Shown in pieces: positions 16,880-24,538 of a stretch of 38,616 nucleotides of DNA. The stretch comes from DATAEE01 sp036258175. GTDB taxonomy: Bacteria; Acidobacteriota; Vicinamibacteria; Vicinamibacterales; 2-12-FULL-66-21. The stretch lies in NCBI GenBank assembly GCA_036258175.1, contig DATAEE010000165.1, positions 1 through 38,616 of the forward strand, in the 5' to 3' direction. Numbering within the stretch: the first letter of the stretch is position 1; every line of letters begins with the position of its first letter. Made by a program: the position numbers and the translations under genes. The notes below the pieces were generated by a model. It was given only the letters and a program-made list of their open reading frames with translations, was not told where the DNA came from and did not search any database.

Positions 16880-18796
16880 TCACCTGACGCGCGTTCCGGG
16901 CGGCGGCGGTTCTTCGAACGTCACGAGCGTCGGCTTGCCGCCTTCAGGGCTCGCGGCGAGGACCATGCCGTTCGACTCGATCCCCATCAGCTTCGCGGGC
17001 TTGAGGTTGAAGACGATAGCGACGGTCTTCCCCACGAGCGAGTCGGCTTCGTACGCTTCGGCGATGCCGGCGACGAGCGTTCGCCGCTCCGAGCCGACGT
17101 CCACCTCGAGCTTGATCAACTTCTTCGAGTTGGGCACTCGTTCGGCTGCGAGGACCTTCGCCACTCGCAGCTCGATCTTCATGAAGTCGTCGATGGAAAT
17201 GCGATTGTCGGCAGGCACCGGCGCAGCGGCGGCCGCAGGTGCAGCGGCCGGGGCATCTTTCTTGATCTCTTCCACACGAGTCTCCTGTTCTCCCAATCTT
17301 GGCCACAGCGCGCCCGCCTGCGCGATCACACGATCTCCTTCGTTGCGCCAGGCGGCGTCGGCCAGCCGCAAGGCGTCCGCGGCGCGCGTCTCCCCCACCC
17401 GACGGAGAATCTCGGCCGACGACCGGGGCATGATCGGCCCGATGAGCAGCGCGGCAATCCGCAGGGCCTCGGCAACGTCAAACAACACTGACGTCAACCG
17501 GTCTGCCTGTTTGGGATCCTTCGCCAGCGTCCAGGGCTCTGTTTCCGCGATGAATTCGTTCGCGGCGTCGACGATGCGGAACACGGCGGCGACGGCTTCG
17601 TGCAGTGCGTACCGCTCCATGGCGCTGCTGTACGCGCCGCGCGCGGCATCGGCGACTGACGCCAGCCGGCCTGGTGGTAGCGCCGACGCCGAGAGCCTTC
17701 CCTGCCGGTATCGGTGGCTCATCGCCGACAGACGATTCACGAGATTGCCGAGGTTGTTCGCGAGATCGACGTTGTACTTTTCCTCGAACCGATCCCACGA
17801 AAAGTCGCCATCCGATCCGTACGCAATCTCCTTGACGAGATAGAGCCGCAGCGGGTCCGCACCGAGCCGCTCGGCCGCGTCCCATGGGTCGACCACGTTG
17901 CCGAGCGACTTGCTCATCCTCTCGCCCTTGAAGTGCACCCAGCCATGGCCGAACACCTGACGCGGCAGTGGCAGGCCGGCGCTCAGGAGCATCGCGGGCC
18001 AGATCACCGTGTGGAACCGGGTAATGTCCTTGCCGACGATGTGGAGGTCGGCCGGCCACCAGGTTTTGAAAAGCTGATCGTCGGTTCCCAGGCCGACCGC
18101 GGAGGCATAGTTGATGAGCGCGTCTACCCAGACGTAGATGACGCTGTCCGGATCGTCAGGCATCGGGATGCCCCACGACTGTCCGGCGCGGCTGACCGAG
18201 ATGTCCTCGAGTCCCCCTTCAAGGAGCCGCAGGATCTCGTTGCGCCGGCTCTCGGGCTCGAGAAACCCGGGTTGGTTCCTGAAGTGCTCCAGTAGCCGGT
18301 CGCGGTACTTCGAGAGCCGGAAGAAGTAGTTCTTCTCTTTGATCCAGACCGGCTTGCGATTGTGAATCGGACAGTTGCCGTCGATCAGATCTTTCTCAGG
18401 CTTGAACGCCTCGCACGATTCGCAGTACCAGCCCTCGTAGACACCGTCGTAGATGTCGCCGGCGGCAGCCATCCGGCGGACCAGCTCCGTCACGCCGGCA
18501 CGGTGACGCGGCTCGGTCGTGCGGATGAAGTCGTCGAACGAGATGTCGAGCTTCTTCCAGACGTCGCGGAACTCGCGTTCCATCTGGTCGCAATAGGAGA
18601 GCGGCTCGAGTCCCAGCTCGCGCGCCTTCCGATACACGTTCTGCGAATGCTCGTCGTTCCCCATGAGGAAGCGGGTCTCGACGCCGGCGAGCCGTTTGTA
18701 GCGGGCGATCACGTCAGCCGTGATCTTCTCGTACGCCGTCCCCAGGTGCGGGCGGCTGTTGACGTAGTCGATGGCGGTGGTGAGGTAGAAACGCAC
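16880..18796 (-). CDS. metG: Methionyl-tRNA synthetase with C-terminal tRNA-binding domain
   Basis: 638 aa. Class I signatures: HLGT at 17-20 (HIGH motif) and RMSKS (KMSKS motif). A zinc knuckle has CESC and CPIH. The anticodon-binding helical domain includes NLGNLVNRL. After an Ala/Pro-rich linker (about 515-530), a Trbp111-like OB fold begins at ISIDDFMKIELRVAKV, known to raise tRNA affinity. The enzyme charges tRNA-Met in the cytoplasm. It starts two bases after the larC stop codon, so it is in the same transcript. All key residues are intact. Confidence 0.96.
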   Translation of the reverse strand: MRFYLTTAIDYVNSRPHLGTAYEKITADVIARYKRLAGVETRFLMGNDEHSQNVYRKARELGLEPLSYCDQMEREFRDVWKKLDISFDDFIRTTEPRHRAGVTELVRRMAAAGDIYDGVYEGWYCESCEAFKPEKDLIDGNCPIHNRKPVWIKEKNYFFRLSKYRDRLLEHFRNQPGFLEPESRRNEILRLLEGGLEDISVSRAGQSWGIPMPDDPDSVIYVWVDALINYASAVGLGTDDQLFKTWWPADLHIVGKDITRFHTVIWPAMLLSAGLPLPRQVFGHGWVHFKGERMSKSLGNVVDPWDAAERLGADPLRLYLVKEIAYGSDGDFSWDRFEEKYNVDLANNLGNLVNRLSAMSHRYRQGRLSASALPPGRLASVADAARGAYSSAMERYALHEAVAAVFRIVDAANEFIAETEPWTLAKDPKQADRLTSVLFDVAEALRIAALLIGPIMPRSSAEILRRVGETRAADALRLADAAWRNEGDRVIAQAGALWPRLGEQETRVEEIKKDAPAAAPAAAAAPVPADNRISIDDFMKIELRVAKVLAAERVPNSKKLIKLEVDVGSERRTLVAGIAEAYEADSLVGKTVAIVFNLKPAKLMGIESNGMVLAASPEGGKPTLVTFEEPPPPGTRVR

Positions 18797-18798
18797 GG

Positions 18799-20043
18799 CT
18801 ACTGGCTTGCCCGGTACGCCTGAAGCGCCAGCGCCTGGACCTCTTTAATGGGTACGCCCTGCGCGTGGGCGATCCGGACACAGTCCTCGAACTCCGGCTG
18901 CGCGTTGACGATGCGGCCGGCGCGCCGGGCGACTTTGACGCGGATCTCTCCCAGCGGCGTCGCGACGTTGACCGTCTCCCGTTCCAGCCGTTCGCGCGAC
19001 ATCTCCTGCCAACGGACGCCGATAGTGGTCGTCTCGTGGAACAGCAGGTCGGCGATGGCCTCGCGGCGATCCGGAGGCGCCAACACTGTTACGAGCGTAC
19101 CCGGGCGGTTCTTCTTCATCTGGACCGGCGCGTAAAACACGTCGAGCGCGCCCGCTGCGTGGAGCCGGTCCATCAGCGGGCCAAAAATCTGCGGGTTCAT
19201 GTCGTCTATCTCGCACTCGAGCGAGACGATTGTTTCAACCTGTGCGGCCGTCGACACGCGTTCGCCGACGAATACCCGCAACACGTTGGGAAAGCCGGCC
19301 GGATCGCGGTCGCCGGCGCCGTAGCCGATGCGGTCGACGCGCATCGGCGGCATCGGACCGTATGCCTTCGCGTACCCCGTCATCAACAGCGCGCCGGTCG
19401 GCGTGACCAGCTCTCCGACCGCGCCGGTCGAATAGGTCGGCACACCTGTGAGCAGGCGCGCAGTCGCCGGCGCGGGAACCGGAAACGTGCCGTGGGCGCA
19501 CTGGACCGTGCCGCCGCCGACATTGAGCGGTGATACCGCCACATCGTCGGTGCCGAACCATTCCATCGCAAAAACAGCGCCGACGATATCCACGATCGAA
19601 TCCAGCGCGCCGACCTCGTGAAGGTGGATCCGCTCCACCGGAACCTGATGAATCGCCGCTTCGGCTTCGCCCAGCCGTCTGAACAGCTCGATGGCTTTCT
19701 GCCGCCCGCTCGATGACAGCGCGGAACGCGCGATCGTGCGCTTGATCTCTTTCAGCGAGCGGTGCTCATGAGGGTGCCCATGGTGCTCATGGTGCTCATG
19801 GTGCTCATGGTGCTCATGGTGCTCATGGTTTCCGTCGTGATCGTGGCTGTGCAGTGTGAACTTGGTGGCCGATACTCCGGCACGCAGCACACGATCCGCG
19901 TGGACGTGCCAGCGACCTTCGATCGCGAGGCTGCCAAGCGCGCTGCGGAGATCGTCGATCGGCAAACCAGCGTCGAGCAGCGCTCCCAGGACCATGTCGC
20001 CGGAGGCGCCGGCGAAGCAGTCGAAATACAGCGTACGGCTCAC
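18799..20043 (-). CDS. larC: LarC-type nickel insertion protein for the nickel-pincer cofactor
   Basis: 414 aa, start GTG overlapping the radC stop (GTGA). The N-terminus YFDCFAGASGDMVLGALLDAG is the family hallmark. A His/Glu-rich tract (about residues 65-95, units of HEH) would bind nickel. HLHEVGALDSIVDIVGA and the C-terminal part (ECEIDDMNPQIFGPLMD, MKKNRPG) complete the protein. LarC uses CTP to insert nickel into the pyridinium cofactor of lactate racemase-like enzymes. In Lactiplantibacillus the two halves are joined by frameshifting; here they are one continuous frame. larA, larB and larE are not in the window. The His tract is encoded by a 9-bp tandem repeat. Confidence 0.92.
   Translation of the reverse strand: MSRTLYFDCFAGASGDMVLGALLDAGLPIDDLRSALGSLAIEGRWHVHADRVLRAGVSATKFTLHSHDHDGNHEHHEHHEHHEHHEHHGHPHEHRSLKEIKRTIARSALSSSGRQKAIELFRRLGEAEAAIHQVPVERIHLHEVGALDSIVDIVGAVFAMEWFGTDDVAVSPLNVGGGTVQCAHGTFPVPAPATARLLTGVPTYSTGAVGELVTPTGALLMTGYAKAYGPMPPMRVDRIGYGAGDRDPAGFPNVLRVFVGERVSTAAQVETIVSLECEIDDMNPQIFGPLMDRLHAAGALDVFYAPVQMKKNRPGTLVTVLAPPDRREAIADLLFHETTTIGVRWQEMSRERLERETVNVATPLGEIRVKVARRAGRIVNAQPEFEDCVRIAHAQGVPIKEVQALALQAYRASQ
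19773..19826. repeat. 9-bp tandem repeat inside larC
   Basis: Five identical GGTGCTCAT units from 19782 to 19826, preceded by one variant (GGTGCCCAT, 19773-19781) and a separate copy at 19761-19769. On the coding strand each unit gives three residues of the His-rich tract, so unit gain or loss keeps the frame. Confidence 0.95.
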
Positions 20044-20708
20044 AGATATCCGTCTTCCTTGAAGCTCCGATAGGAGTTGTCCGCCAGAATCACGTGATCC
20101 ACCACATCGATGCCCATGAGCGCCCCCGCCGCCACCAGCCGCGCGGTCAGCGCGACGTCATCCTTGCTCGGCGTCGGATCGCCCGAGGGGTGGTTGTGGA
20201 ACAGCACGATCGCGGCCGCGCCACCGACGAGCGCCTCGCGATACACGGCGCGGGGATCCGCATGGCTCGCATCGAGCGTACCGATCGACAGCAGCCGCGC
20301 GCGGATGACGCGATGCCGAGTATCGAGCAGCAGCACGCCAAACCGCTCCACGGGTCCCGATCCGAACTGCGGTATCAAGTACGCCGCGGCGTCGCACGGG
20401 TTCACGATCTGCGTCCGCCGCTCCACGCCGCGCAACAACGTGCGCCGGCCCAACTCGACCGCCGCAACCACCTGGGCCCCTTTCGCGGCGCCCAGGCCGC
20501 GGACGCGCCCGAGCTCATCGCGCCGCAAGCGGGCCAGCCCATGCACACCGCCGGCCGCCTCGAGAAGCGTGTTCGCGACGTCGAGCGCGCTCCGCCCGCG
20601 CGTCCCGTGCCCAATCACGATCGCGACGAGCTCGTTGTCGCCGAGCGCGCCCGGGCCGATGCGGTCCAGTTTTTCGCGCGGACGATCGTGCGGTGCGAGC
20701 GTTTTCAT
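20040..20708 (-). CDS. radC: RadC-family JAB domain protein
   Basis: 222 aa from the ATG at 20708; the longer open frame upstream is not family-like. An N-terminal helix-hairpin-helix region (LRRDELGRVRGLGAAKGAQV) precedes a JAB/MPN metalloprotease-like domain with the motif HNHPSGDPTPSKDD. The family is widespread, but its old link to recombinational repair is not supported well, and its function is open. It overlaps larC (GTGA). A divergent gene starts only 18 bp away on the other side. Confidence 0.9.
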   Translation of the reverse strand: MKTLAPHDRPREKLDRIGPGALGDNELVAIVIGHGTRGRSALDVANTLLEAAGGVHGLARLRRDELGRVRGLGAAKGAQVVAAVELGRRTLLRGVERRTQIVNPCDAAAYLIPQFGSGPVERFGVLLLDTRHRVIRARLLSIGTLDASHADPRAVYREALVGGAAAIVLFHNHPSGDPTPSKDDVALTARLVAAGALMGIDVVDHVILADNSYRSFKEDGYL

Positions 20709-20726
20709 CGTATCATCGAAACCCCG

Positions 20727-21302
20727 ATGCTCAGGGCGACGCTGCCGATTGCCGTGATCGCGATCGCGGCGACGATCGCCTGCTCCGAACCCCCCAACAA
20801 AGAGATGCATCAGGCGCAGGGGGCGATCGACGCCGCGCGGGCGGCTGGCGCCGACCTGTACGCGCGCGATGAGTACGAAGCGGCGCGCGCCGCGCTCGCG
20901 CGATCCGAAGAAGCCGTCCGCGCGCGCGACTACCGGCTCGCGCTCAGCCACGCGCTCGACTCGAGCGAGCGTGCACAGGACGCAGCGCGGGAAGCGGCCA
21001 ATCGGAAGGCCGCGGCCCGCAGCCAGGCCGAGCGCGCTCTGCTCTCGGCCGACGCGGCCGTCAAGCGCGCGCAAACGCGTCTCGCCGCCCTAGCCAAGGC
21101 ACGTCCGCGGCGTCAAGACATACCCGACATTGATCACGCAATCGATGTCGCCAGTCAGCGAGTGCAAGAATCGCGCGCAGCGCTGGCGAAGGAAGACTAC
21201 CTGGCCGCCAGCAAGGCGCTCGAAGGCGTAGAAGCGCGTCTGGAGGCGGTGCTCCGCGGTCCCACGCCGCCGCCACGGCAAAAACCCAGAAGCAGACAGT
21301 AG
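20727..21302 (+). CDS. Small putative lipoprotein, DUF4398-like, coiled coil
   Basis: 191 aa. The N-terminus is a short signal sequence ending in ATIAC, with Cys19 a possible lipid attachment site although the lipobox is weak. The rest is almost entirely helical, rich in Ala/Arg/Glu, with repeated DEYEAARAALARSEEAVRAR-like and DYLAASKALEGVE-like segments. This is the pattern of DUF4398 proteins found beside OmpA-type envelope proteins. It likely sits in the periplasm. It diverges from radC with an 18-bp gap. No ribosome site precedes the ATG; TATCAT at 20711-20716 could be a -10 giving a nearly leaderless transcript. Confidence 0.72.
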   Translation: MLRATLPIAVIAIAATIACSEPPNKEMHQAQGAIDAARAAGADLYARDEYEAARAALARSEEAVRARDYRLALSHALDSSERAQDAAREAANRKAAARSQAERALLSADAAVKRAQTRLAALAKARPRRQDIPDIDHAIDVASQRVQESRAALAKEDYLAASKALEGVEARLEAVLRGPTPPPRQKPRSRQ

Positions 21303-21349
21303 GCAAGAATCTCAACGTCCGGTGACGCGCAAGGTGGCAGAACCCGCCT

Positions 21350-21396
21350 GCCCTGAGCTCGGGACGACCCTGAGCAACGTCGAAGGGTCGAAGGGC
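21350..21396. terminator. Nested inverted repeats between convergent genes
   Basis: CCCTGAGC occurs at 21351-21358 and 21368-21375, and GTCGAAGGG at 21379-21387 and 21387-21395. They make an inner stem GACCCT/AGGGTC and an outer stem GCCCT/AGGGC. It lies between the stop of the lipoprotein gene (21302) and the opposing SLC13 stop (21397-21399), as expected for a two-way terminator. No T run is seen. Confidence 0.45.
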
Positions 21397-22920
21397 CTAG
21401 CGCAGCATCCCGCCGAACGCCAGCAGCATCGCGGTGATGAGCAGGAATCCGACCAGGTCGAGCGCGAATCCGTACCGCATCATCACATTGATGGGCACGT
21501 GCCCGGAGCTGTAGACGATGGCGTTGGGCGGTGTCGAGATGGGCATCATGAATCCCATGCTCGCGCCGAGCGTCGCGGCCAGCGCGGGGATGACAGGATC
21601 GACGCCTGATGCCTGCGCCACGGCGATGGCGATCGGCACGATCATGTTCGCTGAGGCCGTGTTGGAAGCCGTCTCGGACACGATGATCGCCACGGCGGTG
21701 AAGAGCAGCGTGAGCGCGACGGGTCCGCTGACCGGCAACATCGCGACGATTCCTCTCCCCAGGCGTTCAGCGAGGCCCGTAGAGAACGCCAGCTCCCCCA
21801 TCGTCAGCCCACCGCCGAACAGCAGGATGATGCCCCAGTCGATCCGCGCCGCGTCGTCCCACCCGAGCGTGAATCGCCGCTGGCGCCAGCTCACGGGCAG
21901 CAGGAACAACAGGATGGCGCCGATCATTGCCGCGACCGACTCCGGCACCACGGCGCCGTACGCCCGCGCGAATGGCGTCGAGCTCATCCCGATGATGGCG
22001 AGCACCCCCGGCAAAAGCCAGAGCACCACCGTGATGCCGAACGCCACGAGCACGTTGCGCTCCCCTTTGGTCAACCCGCCGAGCTTGGCCAGCTCGGACT
22101 TCAGCGGGTTCGCCGCCGACGCATCGAACTTGACGCCTTTTACGAGGGTCGTTCCGAAGTACACAACCAGAAAGGCAAACAGGATGATCGTCAGCGGCAC
22201 GCCGAAGACCATCCACGCTGCAAAGGACAGCCTGTAGCCGACGAGCCGCTCGAGCATTCCGAGGCCAATCAGGTTCGGGGGTGTGCCGATCGGCGTCGCC
22301 ATTCCGCCGACAGAAGCGCCGAACGCCGTAATCAACATCATTGCCATGGCGAAACGGCGCGTGGCGGGATCCTGGTTGCGGCCCTTGGTGACGTGAGCGA
22401 CGATCGACAGCCCAATCGGAAACATCATGGCGGTCGTCGCGGTGTTGCTGATCCACATCGAGATGAACGTCGTGACGCCGCCGAACACGATCAGAATCCG
22501 CCACGGGCTGCGGCCCACGGCTGGCGACGCGAGCGCGGTGTAGGCGATGCGTCTGTCGAGGCCATGCACGAACATCGCCTCGGCGAGCATGAACCCGCCG
22601 ATGAACAGAAAGATGATCGGATCGGCGAACGGCGCGAACGCCACGCGGGCCTGCGCGACCCCGAGCAGGATTGCGAGCACCGGACCGATCAACGCCGTGA
22701 CCGCGAGCGGCAGTGCCTCCGTCACCCACAGCACCACCATCATCGCGAGGATCGCGCCGAGCCGATGCGCAGGCGTCGGAAGCGGCAGCGGCGCAACAAG
22801 GAGGATGAGGAAGAGGGCTGGGCCTGCGAAAAGGCCTACGGTCCGGCGGCGCCGGTTGAACTGTTCCTCCGCGGGCGAGTAGACCTCTACGGCCTCGGCC
22901 GCCTCGTGGTACCTACGCAT
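21397..22920 (-). CDS. SLC13/DASS family sodium-coupled anion transporter
   Basis: 507 aa from the ATG at 22920, which overlaps the dapF stop by eight bases; a GTG at 22941 is an alternative. There are about eleven to twelve hydrophobic segments. The two SNT signatures of the DASS family are visible: WISNTATTAMMFPIG, and SETASNTASANMIVPIA in the second half. Each is followed by a Thr-Pro loop (GTPPNLIGLG, STPPNAIVYSSG). These bind Na+ and a di- or tricarboxylate or sulfate. The substrate cannot be read from the sequence. It is a membrane protein downstream of a methyltransferase and dapF. Confidence 0.9.
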   Translation of the reverse strand: MRRYHEAAEAVEVYSPAEEQFNRRRRTVGLFAGPALFLILLVAPLPLPTPAHRLGAILAMMVVLWVTEALPLAVTALIGPVLAILLGVAQARVAFAPFADPIIFLFIGGFMLAEAMFVHGLDRRIAYTALASPAVGRSPWRILIVFGGVTTFISMWISNTATTAMMFPIGLSIVAHVTKGRNQDPATRRFAMAMMLITAFGASVGGMATPIGTPPNLIGLGMLERLVGYRLSFAAWMVFGVPLTIILFAFLVVYFGTTLVKGVKFDASAANPLKSELAKLGGLTKGERNVLVAFGITVVLWLLPGVLAIIGMSSTPFARAYGAVVPESVAAMIGAILLFLLPVSWRQRRFTLGWDDAARIDWGIILLFGGGLTMGELAFSTGLAERLGRGIVAMLPVSGPVALTLLFTAVAIIVSETASNTASANMIVPIAIAVAQASGVDPVIPALAATLGASMGFMMPISTPPNAIVYSSGHVPINVMMRYGFALDLVGFLLITAMLLAFGGMLR

Positions 22921-23731
22921 GCGCGACCCAGGTTCCCTCACAGATCAACTCGGCCCAGCCCGTCAGGAAGAGTCCGGCATCGGTCCACGCGACGAGCTGG
23001 CTGCCCCCCGGCGAGGTCACTTCGACCTTCCGCGCAGCGCCGCCGTACGCGGCCGCAGCCACCGCTGCCGCGCACGCGCCGGTTCCAGACGCGAGCGTCG
23101 GACCGACGCCGCGTTCCCAGATGAGGATGCGAACGCGATCGGGCGCCTCGACGTCGGCGAACTCGACATTCGTGCCGGCCGGAAAGTACTGGTGATGGGT
23201 CAGCAGCGGACCCAGCCGGTTCAATCGTTCCTCGGACACCTCGCCGAGCACGACACACTGCGGATTTCCGACACGAAGGACGACCGCTCGAACCTTCTCG
23301 TCGCCCGCGTCGAGATCGACGACACGAAGATCCTCCGGCTTGCCCATCGCCGCGCGAAAGGTCTGGCGCGAGCCCTTGCTGGCGAGCCGCGTCAACCTTT
23401 TCATGCCGGCATCCGTCTCTATTCCGATTTCGCGCGTGCCCGGCCGCTCGTACGTCAGCAGCGCCGCGAGGCAGCGGATGCCATTGCCGGACACCTCCGA
23501 GGCGCTGCCATCGGCGTTCAACAGCCGCATCGAGGCGCCAAAGTCGGTCGTTTCGAACAGGATGAGCCCGTCCGCGCCGATGCCGGCGTGACGGTCGCAC
23601 ATCGCGCGGGCGAGCGCCGGAACATCGACGGGGAGCTTTTCGTCCGCTACGAGGAGAAAGTCGTTGCCGTATGCATGCGCCTTCACAAAGCGGACCATCC
23701 GGCGACTCGTGCGAATCAATCGATCCATCAT
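22913..23731 (-). CDS. dapF: Diaminopimelate epimerase
   Basis: 272 aa from the ATG at 23731; starts at 23728 or 23698 are also possible, and the family match begins near MVRFVKAHAYGNDF. The two catalytic cysteines are present in SGNGIRCLA and GTGACAAA. Other conserved parts are RHAGIGADGL, FNADGS-like LLNADGSASE, and GNPQCVV. The enzyme turns LL- into meso-diaminopimelate, used for lysine and for peptidoglycan cross-links, in the cytoplasm. It lies between a methyltransferase gene and a transporter gene, all leftward. Other dap genes are not nearby. Confidence 0.93.
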   Translation of the reverse strand: MMDRLIRTSRRMVRFVKAHAYGNDFLLVADEKLPVDVPALARAMCDRHAGIGADGLILFETTDFGASMRLLNADGSASEVSGNGIRCLAALLTYERPGTREIGIETDAGMKRLTRLASKGSRQTFRAAMGKPEDLRVVDLDAGDEKVRAVVLRVGNPQCVVLGEVSEERLNRLGPLLTHHQYFPAGTNVEFADVEAPDRVRILIWERGVGPTLASGTGACAAAVAAAAYGGAARKVEVTSPGGSQLVAWTDAGLFLTGWAELICEGTWVAHA

Positions 23732-23747
23732 TTCCCAGGACGCCGCT

Positions 23748-24518
23748 TCAACGACGACAGAAGGCGAGCAGATGCCAGCCGAACCGGCCGACCAGCGCGC
23801 GCGGCAATGCGTTGAACGTGCCGACGAACAGACTGTTGTAGAGCGTTCCCTTCCATCCACCGTGAAGGCGCGACTTCACGGGAAACCGCTCCGGGACGAT
23901 CCGCACGTCGCTGAACCCGGTGAGGAGACGGCGGAATTCGCCGAGGCTGTACTTGCGAAGGATTGGCGCGTCCTCGTGCTCGAGTCCGACCTTCATGAGT
24001 TTCGAGAGCACGTTCAGCCACGACACGCGGTTGTACACCTGAAAAATCGCGCTGCCGCCAGGCTTCACGACGCGCCGGACTTCACCCACGATTGCCCGAT
24101 CGTCGGCGGCGTACTGCATGACACCGTGCGCGAACACGAGGTCGAACGATCCATCCCGGAACGGAAGCTCGGCGCCGTCGGCTTCCACGATCGACGCGGG
24201 CAGCCGCTGCTGCGCCATGTTCGTCGCAGCGAGCCGCGTCGCGCCGTGAGCCACGTCGACTCCGACGCCGCGTGCTCCGCCGCGCGCGAACCGCGCGAGA
24301 TCGACGCCCGCACCGCAGCCAACGTCGAGCACCCGCCGATCGCGCTGCCCATCGAAATCGACCAGCCGCAGGAGATGATGCAGTTTTTCGAAGTGATATT
24401 GATCCAGATCCGCGAAGAAACCGGGCGTGCCCGGCGCGTGCTGCGAAATCTCGAGATCGTGAATGTGCTGGTCCCAGTACGCGCGAACGCGCGGCGCAGA
24501 ACCGTGGGGCGGCGACAC
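23748..24518 (-). CDS. Class I SAM-dependent methyltransferase
   Basis: 256 aa, GTG start. Motif I is DVGCGAGVDLARFA, the acidic residue after strand 2 is in VGVDVAHG, and the post-I segment VEADGAELPFRDGSFDLVFAHGVMQY is typical of Methyltransf_11 enzymes. The N-terminal AYWDQHIHDLEISQHAPGT resembles small-molecule methyltransferases. The substrate is unknown. It shares a 20-bp divergent region with glpD, and the dapF and SLC13 genes follow it. The sequence before the start has no Shine-Dalgarno site. Confidence 0.85.
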   Translation of the reverse strand: MSPPHGSAPRVRAYWDQHIHDLEISQHAPGTPGFFADLDQYHFEKLHHLLRLVDFDGQRDRRVLDVGCGAGVDLARFARGGARGVGVDVAHGATRLAATNMAQQRLPASIVEADGAELPFRDGSFDLVFAHGVMQYAADDRAIVGEVRRVVKPGGSAIFQVYNRVSWLNVLSKLMKVGLEHEDAPILRKYSLGEFRRLLTGFSDVRIVPERFPVKSRLHGGWKGTLYNSLFVGTFNALPRALVGRFGWHLLAFCRR

Positions 24519-24525
24519 GACGCAG

Positions 24526-24532
24526 TAATATA
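24526..24532. promoter_or_regulatory. Symmetric bidirectional -10 between methyltransferase and glpD
   Basis: The 20-bp gap holds a single AT-rich core, TAATATA. Read rightward it gives TAATAT seven bases before the glpD ATG; read leftward it gives TATATT eight bases before the methyltransferase GTG. Both transcripts would be leaderless or nearly so. No -35 is clear on either side. Confidence 0.5.
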
Positions 24533-24538
24533 CGTCGA

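Noticed and set aside
19773..19826. CRISPR-like repeat
   Set aside because: Units are 9 bp with no spacers, in frame in larC; this is a coding microsatellite-type repeat.
20094..20726. Long rightward frame upstream of the lipoprotein gene
   Set aside because: This part is the antisense of radC; the His/Arg-rich translation is an artefact, and the real protein begins with the signal sequence at 20727.
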